64,000 nucleotides of DNA from Harmothoe impar. Lineage: Eukaryota > Annelida > Polychaeta > Phyllodocida > Polynoidae. The stretch covers positions 7,440,001-7,504,000 of the forward strand of contig OX381721.1 of NCBI GenBank assembly GCA_947462335.1, read 5' to 3'. The position numbers and the translations under genes are program-made. Shown here piece by piece: positions 36,028 through 45,500 of the stretch. The number at the start of each line of letters is the position of its first letter. Positions within the stretch are counted from its first letter, which is position 1. Under the pieces are notes generated by a model. It did no database searches. It was not told the DNA's origin and was given only the letters and a program-made list of their open reading frames with translations.

Positions 36028-39000
36028 GAGCAAGCGCAGCGCTAGCAGGTGCAGCAGTAGCAGGCGCAGCAGTAGCAGGCACAGCAGCAGCAGGCACAGC
36101 AGCCTCAGCAAACGCAGCAGTAACAAGCACAGCAGTAATAGGCGCGGCAGCAGCAGCAGCAGCAGCAGCAGGCACAGCAGTAACAGGCGCGGCAGCAGCA
36201 GCAGCAGCAGCAGCAGTAGCAGCAGCAGGCGCAGCAGTAGCAGCAGCAGCGTGCTCAGCAGCAACAACCGTCGCGAGTGTAACAACGTCGCTACTACGAC
36301 GACTACTACTACCACTACTACTGCTGTGTGCGCTCGCTACAGCGGGAGGGTGATAAGACCAAGCGGTTGCGGCGGTAGTCTCAATTTCAGTAGCAAGAGG
36401 AGATGCTGACAGTAAACGATCACCGTTCTGCGTATTCTTCTTGTTCTTGAACTCGATTAGATCCTTGGACGACAGTAGTTGTTGTGTTTTGCTCATGGTG
36501 GTGCCTGTAGAGAGCAGCAAAAGACTGAGTGAGTGAACGGATGTTTCCAGGCCCCTTATATACTCCTTCTCGCTTCTAGAGCTAAGCTACTTACAGCTCT
36601 CTTCAGCTGCCGCCGGCTGACCGGTGACTATTCACAAAGAGAAACAAAAAGTCATAAGGCATGACGTTTTCAGCTGGATCCCTTTCCCCCTCCCCTTTGA
36701 GAGATCGACTGACACGAGCTAAGCTACTTACTGCCTTGTTCAGCAATTCAACGTGCGTTAGCTGTATAAAGGATTAAGCAGTTGCTGACATTCTCAAAGA
36801 GAAACAAAAGACATAAGTCATGACGTTTTCAGCTGGATCTCTTTCCCCCCTCCCTCCTTTTTTTTTGAGAGATGGACTGCCATGAGCGGGCGGTGTACCG
36901 ACTGTACTAATTCAACGCGCATTAGCTGTATAAAGGATTAAGCAGTCATGAGCTTAGAGTGTGTATACAAAAAAACTACAGGAGGCGTGTAGTGTGAAGC
37001 AGGACCCCCTAAGACGGGAGTGTCTGTCTGTGAGTACAGTCGTGTGCATGTGGTGAGCGACTTAAGTGTAAAACAAAAAAAAATCACCGCCTCCTGCCGT
37101 GGTGAGTAGACTGGCCGGCGGCGGCCGGCTAGTTCAATAGGGGTGACAGCTGACTAAGGCTGTGCATGAAAATCCGATTTTCACCTGACCTCTGACGTTT
37201 GTTACAATGAATGCCAAAGGGGGAGAGAGTTGTCCTCAGGTAGGGGGTAGGAGGTAAGGCTAATGGATAAGGAAAAAAAACACCATTTTCAGCTGGCCAC
37301 CACAGATGGCGATGACATACCCCTCGTCATCTAAGCTCTTAAGAAGCTCTTACGGAGCGGAGCGGCTGCTGGACAGCTGGGGTGAGTAGACCGGCCGGCG
37401 GCGGCTAGCTAGTTCAATAGGCGTGACAGCTGACTAAGGCTGTGCATGAAAATCCGATTTTCACCTGACCTCTGACGTTTGTTACAATGAATGCTAAAGG
37501 GGGAGAGAGTCGTCCTCAGGTAGGGAGTAGGAGGTAAGGCTAATGGATAAAGAAAAAACACCATTTTCAGCTGGCCACCAAAGATGGTGATGACATCCCC
37601 CTCGTCATCTAAGCTCTTAAGAAGCTCTTACGGAGCGGAGCGGCTGCTGGACAGCTGGGGTGCTGTTGGAAATAGGATTAAACTCCCTCTGTATAAAAGC
37701 TCTGATTTCTGTTGGAAAAAAACCATATCACCTCTGACCACAGTAACGTCTACTACCACCACCACCAGCACCACCGCCGCGGCCACCGCCGCCGCCGCCG
37801 CCAGTCACAGCTGATCGCCTCATTAAAGCATGTGACGTCGTCGCTTCTAGTCACTTGCTTCATCAAGTCGCTTCCAGGCACGTGATCTTAAAGACCCTCA
37901 CTTCTTAAACAAAAAAAAAACGAAGAGACACGCTTCTTCCTCTCGAGAGGAAGAATGACGTATATAAGGAGGCTGACACGTGTATAGGCGCCTTATTAGT
38001 CGGCAAGGGGTAAATACTAGTGAAAAAGGAAGGCAGGTGTGCAGGTAGCTTTCTAACAGACACGTGTGTGCACTAAGCTGCTTAAGTCTAAACCCACCTG
38101 CAGTAGTCAAGTAGCATGTGAAAACTTACTTAACAGATCACTTAATTGAGTAGAGACTCTGTACTGAGAGAGTCTTTTCAGCTGTTTAAGAGGATTATCT
38201 AGGACAGGGTACATAAGGAGTGAAACGTCGCTCTCACCCATCACACTTTCTCGACTCGCCCTTCATCATCGTAGCATCGTCCACTCCACGCTCGCTCAGC
38301 ATGTTATGAGGGTTATTTCTACTTTTACAGCTTCTTTTCTTATCGAAGTGTCGACGCTACAGAGCATCGAAACTCTCCAAATGAGTCCAAGAAAGAAAAA
38401 GCAACTCCCACTAGAAGCAAGAAGAGAAACAGTGCCCTATGATGCATGTGAGGTAAAGAAACATTGGAAGGACGTCACCAAGGAGCAATGGATAGAAGCA
38501 TGCTTCAACTTCATCGGAACGGAAGTAGTTTCATTTGGACAGAGGGAGAAAATTTTGTTGGAGCTATTTTTCTTAGCTCCGTATAGTTGGCGTGACTGTA
38601 GTGGTGAAATTCCTTCAGGTTTTTCAGGGTTCGGCATACAAGTTATCTGGTCTTTGAAGGAGCTTCGATATATGCAACGCACTCACGAGGAGATTGTTCA
38701 GAAAATGACGGAATTCGAAACAGGAGAAGACACAATATGGTGCGAGGAGACGACATATGCGGACGATCATCTGGAGTACATCATTTGTAGCCCGTTGGAA
38801 CATTATGTTAAAGACTTTGAGGACATGCTAGCCAGCACTGCGATGACCCCGAAAGAGAGATCCCTTACTGCACAGAAGGAGGCCAAAGCTGTGTTGGAAA
38901 AGCTCAAGTTTGGTCAAGGATTCACTCTTCAAAGCAGCTGTGTGAGTGTGATAAAAAGTGTTGTGTTGAAACATCCGGACATGAAGTTTTCGCGTGCTGT

Positions 39001-39554
39001 CGACACACTTCCTTTGCCTGAACTGATGATGAACATGATCGACCCCATCGTACCAACATGTTTCGACTCTGCCAATTGCCCCATGTATAAAATGGTTTCA
39101 AGTTTTGCCTGTGGCCGATGGCTAAACGATCCACTGAAGTCAGAAAACCTCCTTGATTTAGTCGACTGACTAAATGTATTTTCTCATACTAGTATTAGTA
39201 GCATTAGTAATAGCGGCTACTCGGTCTCGTGCAGCACAAGCAGCAGCATCTGTCAGCAGCATCCGTGACATCGTCAGCAGCAGCAGCACGATCAGCACAA
39301 GCAGCAGCTGCTGCAGCAGCTGCACAAGCAGCACAAGCAGCAGCATCTGTCAGCAGCATCCGTGACATCGTCAGCAGCAGCAGCTGCACGAGTAGCACAA
39401 GCAGCAGCATCTGTCAACAGCATCCGTGACATCGTCAGCAACTGCAGCAGCTGCACGAGCAGCACAAGCAGCAGCAGCTGTCAGCAGCTGCAGCAGCTGC
39501 ACGAGCAGCACAAGCAGCAGCACCGACAGCAGCAGCAACAGCAAATCAGCAACA

Positions 39555-39597
<43 letters not shown>

Positions 39598-42500
39598 TGT
39601 GGACCGCTAAATTCGAGATGGTGACATACCTGTTTCTTAGAATCGACATTCGACATGAGGTCTAGTGACATTTGACATGAAGCTTGAAAAACATAGTGAC
39701 AGGTGACATGAGCAATTCTTAAAATCGACATGAGATATGAGCATAATTAAGCGACATCGACATGCGCCATGGCTATTTTTTATTTTTTTTGAAGACAACC
39801 GCCATAGCTTCCTTATTCAGACTTCCACTAGTAGTGCTCTATAAGCGCAAGCTTTGCCTTAAGAGAGCTGTGGCTGTGAACCCTCTCCTCTCTCCGTACA
39901 CACAGGTAAATATCAGAGTCAGCCAATGTCACCAATACTACTCTCATACAAGGGTCAGGCGCTGCTGGACTATAATAGATGGGTCAAGGCCTGTTCTACT
40001 GAGGGTCAGGCTAGGCCGGACATTCAATAACGGGCTGGACTTTGGCAAATTTGCTTGAAAGTCTAGCCAGCAAGAGATGCACATCATCATAAACGCAATC
40101 ATGATACCTTTCATTGTAAGTAGACTCGCCTCTCTGCCCTCTCTTTTAGAGAGGGCAGAGAAGCGAGTCTCACTCTTAAAAAACCCTGCCCCTCCCCCCC
40201 TCCCCCCCTCCCCCCCCATGCATCTTAAAGAGTGCCCCCCAGAGTGCCCCTCTCCCCCCCTCCTAGAAAAAAAGAGCCGCATTTTTAAATTATTTTTTAG
40301 CAAGCTTTTTCAGCTTGCTTTTTTTTTCTTTTTTTAAATTTATTTATCCATCAAAATCTCAAGTGACTTATTTTGAAAGCCAACCTAGTAGTCACGTGAC
40401 CCCCTTAAGTAGGTCACTTCCCGTCACGTGACCTATTTGAATTTCCCGCCAACATGGTGGTCACGTGACCCTCTTAAGTAGGTCACTTCCGGTCACGTGA
40501 CCTATTTGAATTTCCCGCCCAAAGGTCACGTGACCGGAAGTAGGTCACTTCCGGTCACGTGACCTATTTGAATTTCCCGCCAAAAGGGAGGCCTCTCATT
40601 GGCTGCTTTTGAATTTCCCGCCAAAAGGGAGGCCTCTGATTGGCTGCAGGTCGATTGAGTAATAAACAGTACTTAACTATAGTCCCGTTCCGATACATAC
40701 AATACTACTACTATGCTGCCTCCTCCTATCATAATCTTATTCTTCTAGACATACAGGAACTACTGAAGAAGCTGAATATAGGAGAGACACGGAAGTCGTC
40801 CAGTGGTACAACAGATGAGCATGGACACGAGAAACATGAGGAACATGGTCATGAGGAACATGGTCATGAGGAAGAACAGCCCCCAGAACGCAAACGGCGT
40901 GCCACAGCCACCACCACCACCAGTCCGATAGAAAAGGTATGTATTTTAAAGTTTTTAGTAGCAATAGCCATATACATGTCAAGGCTTGGACTTTGTATAT
41001 TTAGCGAGTGGACGATATTTTGCAGGGGAGGGGTTGGGGCTATGGTGGAATATCATACAAACCCACAGACACTTTTAGGCCCCTCCCCCTTGCATATGTG
41101 GTGAAATTACAGGCTAACTATCAGAACTCCTGTGTTGGTAGGTAGGTGCTCCAGTCAGTAGCAGATGATAATGTTTAGCACATTATTACAATAGTTTTGG
41201 GTTAACTATTTATAGTGTGCCATTTCACGGATAAAAGACTCTAATCCAGTGTCTAACCTTCAAGCTCTTTTATCACAGTGTCTGAGTGCTTTATTCCAGT
41301 GTCTGAGTGCTTTATCACAGTGTCTGAGTGCTCAATCACAGTGTCTGAGTGCATTATCACAGTGTCTAAGTGCTTTATTTCAGTGTCTGAGTGCGACAGA
41401 CTTGTTGGCCGTGTACAGGGTGAATGCCTCAGGTGGGCTACCCTCTGACATCCTGGAGGACCTGGCCCCTGCCCTCCTCCAGCAGCAGGTGTCTGGGGCC
41501 TGTGTGCCAAATCCAGCTTCCAAAGCCACAGACCAGGCTGACAAACACCCTGCCACCCTACAAGGTATTTTGTGGTTCCCTTCATTTCAAGTTAAGGATA
41601 AAAGGAGTGTTTCTAATTGCATTAGCATAGCATTACTCTTGGATTGTTGCATTGAATGTAAAATGAAAAAGATATTTAAATACAGGTATGGAATGATCTC
41701 CACCTTACAGTCATTACATTGGTTTGACAGTGGGATCTCTCATATCATTATTATATTACTGTGTTTATCTTAGAATTTTCTGTTTATTTTTGTGTCTCTG
41801 GCTATAAGGTAATCTCTGTATTATTTCTATATCTTTACTGTGTTCATTTCCAGTAAAGGACGTCTGTGGGATCTCTGTGTTAAACATTTTTGTGTTTACT
41901 TTCAGTATACAGCTACGGTGTGCTCTCTGTGCTCGTCATATCCCTGTGCAGCTTCTTTGGGGTGGTGCTCGTGCCATGTGCAGGGACTAGGTTCTACAGA
42001 GAGGTTGTGGCTGTATTCATAGGGCTGGCGGTAGGCTCCCTGGTAGGGGATTCAGTGTTCCACCTTCTCCCAGCGGTAAGGCTATAGCATATGCTTTTTC
42101 TGTATCAATGACACAGTGTTTTGCATCATGTAAAGCCCACCTACAACCTCAGCGTAATGTTCCAGTGATGGTTGTCCCTTTGCATGCAACACGTTCCTAC
42201 CACTATGGGAATCATTCAATATCAACCCAGGTAGGCGTATGACATCAGGTTTAATATTGGATAGGCTACACACCTTACAGAATTTTAAGAACTTTCCTAT
42301 GTCACTATTGTCCTCTCTCAATTAGCTGTTCAGCAAGAGTAGATAGTGATTGCAAATTAAGAAGACCATTGGAACTAATGATCTCATTTTGATATTTAAT
42401 GTGTAGTTTCCCTTGCAACTGACTTCTTTCTTTCTCTCTGTATGCCACTGATTATGCATACATGTTTGTTATATCCACAGGCCTTTGGAGTTCATGGACA

Positions 42501-45500
42501 CAGTGGTGGGCATGCACATGGACACGGACATGATAGGCCTGTTTTTGTTCTTGAGGATCACGTCAGCACAGGATTAGGAATTGCAGCATGTAAGAATATA
42601 AACCTAATCATTATTAGCCATATCCTTACTTCAATAATTCCAAAACAAGTTGCTTCATCACGGTCTATGAACTGTTAATTATCTAATGGGGCAGCTTAGG
42701 ATGGACACACCGTCTCCGCATCTCACATAATATTATATAAGTATTGGGCCTTTGGTCATTTTTGAATGTCAGGTCGCCATTTTAACCATTGTCTCTATGA
42801 CTAATCTCTGATAGTCACTACAGACTAAGGCCCGGGGCATTTAGATTGTCAGTGTACAGCATGACGATGGCACAGCAGAACTGAAGCTACAAAGAATTTA
42901 GCAAAATAATAAGGACCTACAATGTGGTGGTCCGTGCTTAAAGTCTAAGCGACTAACCCATCAATTACCATACTGGTTGCTACCAGCCATGAAGACCAAA
43001 CTTCCACAGGGGTTTACTCACAGATCCCTCAGGGCCCTCACAATAAATGACTCAATGTTGACAAAGGATAAGGCAATACACATTGATTCATAGACTTACA
43101 ATGGGTTTCTAAATTTTCCTTTGTTTCAAGTGTTCTTCCTTATCATTGCAGCGATATATTTCTTCTTCATAGTTGAGTCCGTCATGGCTATCCTTCTGCC
43201 AACGCAATCAGTGAGTTGTCAACTTTCTTTAAGACATTCCACATATTCGGAAGAAAACCAGACAGGGACGATTTTAAATTGAACTTGAAGTTTTTGTTGA
43301 CATTTGACAGTGGAGTATTCTGTAAGCAACCTTTTGAGCATCTGATGCACTATAACTTGAAAAAAACCATCAGATTTAAAAAAGGAGAAGTTCAAACCAC
43401 AGTCACAGTCAGGGTTCCATAGATCCCTGTCTTAATTCAGTGATCTGTTTACAACGAGTGCTTTGGATAACTATTGCCATATTGTACTTTATATTTTATT
43501 CCAGGGGGACTCACATGGGCATAGCCACACACTTGATGTTGTGGCAGTAGATAAGAGACAAAATATGCAAAATGGTGGCCATGGCAATGATGGCTTCTCA
43601 AATAGTCCGTCATCAACGGTAAGTACACATTGATTCAATATGTGTATTTTTAAAGTGCATATCTATCATGTCTATCTGTATTGGAATTGGCTGTCAAAAA
43701 TACTGGAGATCTCTCATATCATTATTATATTAACACTTATTAACCAAATTCTCCTTATCATAAGTGGGGCATTGTGCGTAGTATGCAGGGTTAGTATACC
43801 ACTGGTCACTGAGCAGTAGCCCTGCACTGCACTGATGTAACCATGCAGCAGTAACACTGTAATACGTATGTCGAGATTACATGGCACTGTCAGATTTTGA
43901 ATGGCACCTAAATGGTATTTGAATTCAGTAAATCTAAATATCATATTATGAATTAAACTTTAAGGCATCTACTCCCCTGAAATACTGTTTGTTAATTAAC
44001 GGCCAGTTTTTTTCCATCCCCTTTTCCCCCTTTCTTCTCCTCTCTCCGTTTTTCTTGCCGGGGGGGGGGGAGGCCTGGACCCACCACCCCCTGGATCCTC
44101 CAATGGGCTGATTTGCAGCTGCACTTAGTCAGTTCGGCACTGACCATCTTGCAGTGTCTATCACCACCCTTCAGGTGCAGGTACCTCGGGCAGTGACTTG
44201 TAATATTACTGCTGCTGTTTCCTTATCAGTTCTATAATATTATGCACATTTATCTGACAATTCTTGTCATACCATAAACATATATGGGTTCTATGATATT
44301 GTTCTTGGTATATAATATTCTATTCAACTATAGGGCTGTATTCAAATTAAAGAAAGAACTAAATGAACCTGAAAAATATGGCTTCATGTGATCTGACAGT
44401 CATCTTTACAAAGGGCAGCCATCTTGAATTTTTGATGCATTGATTTTGATTTGGATATTAACCTACATATAATAGTTACCAGTTAAGCATCTTTAACAAT
44501 TTCAGTCCTAAATATTTCTACAAAAGTTCTTCAGATCAAGATTTCCTCTTTATTTTAATGACTTTAGGGATCACATTTTAAAATGGCTGAAAAATGGTGA
44601 TAGCATGGAAATTTCCTTTTGCGCAAGAAAAAACATGAAAGTTCTTAGTTTAAACCATCTGTAAACATTCTTTGGCATTTTATCCAGTGATGAAATAAAA
44701 TGCCAATTCGTTCCCTTAACTCACTAGTCTATGGTGATGTAGGGCTCATAATTCGTCATTAAATTCATTTGAAAATAATATTATCATATTCTCTCAACAC
44801 CAAATTGGTCATGATAAACAACTGTCCTGCAAATAGACACTCATTTATGTTGTTATTGTCGTGTGGGTACAATACATTTTGAAGAGCCAACATGTAAATC
44901 CCAATATATTTCTAAAACATCACTATATTCTCTACAGAATGAAGATGCATCGACAGCCGATGTGGATCTCACAGATGTTAAATCTACAAACGGAGGTTGT
45001 TGTGAGTAGGTTAATATACTAACATCAATGGCAACTTTATCAGCTTTTGTTCCTCCAATTTGGTTATCAACCTCCTTATATTGTTTGATATATCTTTTCA
45101 TACACGACAGCACAAATTTCAACTCTAATAAAGTTATAGCCCAAACTATATATACCATGTGAACAGTTTCAGACATAAAACCTGTGGCCCTGATGATCAT
45201 CCTGGGAGATGGCATCCACAACTTTGCTGATGGCCTTGCCATTGGAGCAGCCTTTACAATCAGTCTCTCTGGAGGTGTGACAACTGCATTTGCAATCTTC
45301 TGTCATGAGCTACCTCACGAGCTAGGTAAGTTATTTGCCATAGTAGCCACACCATGTTTCTTTTGTTAACTTCTAGTTTAGCTTATATGCGAGGGGCTAT
45401 CAGCTTATATTATAAGGTTTTTGTGTAATATGTTACACTATATGTAAAAATGCTTTAAATAAATGTCCACTGTAATTTACCATGGAAAGTCTTTTAAAGC

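Larger units (their letters stand above)
37980..40076 (+). repeat. Long inverted repeat of Polinton, right arm
   Basis: Inverted partner of 32112-33654. It is longer because of an expanded GCA-rich minisatellite (39230-39596) and an insert with CGACATGAG repeats (39600-39770). Confidence 0.85.
30765..40709. mobile_element. Polinton/Maverick-type element, 9,945 bp, defective
   Basis: Defined by about 82-bp terminal inverted repeats that start AGTAGTAT, by a perfect 6-bp target duplication, and by remnants of a protein-primed family-B DNA polymerase. Polintons are virus-like self-replicating DNA transposons of 10-20 kb; related forms are called adintoviruses. Contents from the left: sub-terminal regulatory array (30849-31330), possible polymerase C-terminal remnant (31529-31711), left arm of a long inverted repeat with a 260-codon gene (32112-33654), polymerase N-terminal remnant (33652-34743), death-domain gene (34910-36496), tandem non-coding repeats (36600-37660), right arm with a 262-codon gene (37980-40076), and a sub-terminal E-box/E2F array (40380-40625). 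No integrase, ATPase, protease or capsid gene was found. It sits in intron 4 of ZIP-B, ending 39 bp before the exon 5 acceptor. Confidence 0.9.

Noticed and set aside
35877..36409. Long plus-strand open frames of Ala or Ser opposite the death-domain gene
   Set aside because: They are shadows of the (GCA)n tract. The minus strand has the folded domains, the strong start context and a TATA box.
39174..39649. Several open frames rich in Ala, Ser or Cys in the CAG-rich region
   Set aside because: These follow the trinucleotide repeat and have no non-repeat content or partner in the left arm.
30765..40709. Integrated herpesvirus or parvovirus as the origin of the 10-kb element
   Set aside because: The 6-bp target duplication, AGT-type termini and protein-primed polymerase motifs fit Polinton. 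No herpesvirus or parvovirus gene was seen.
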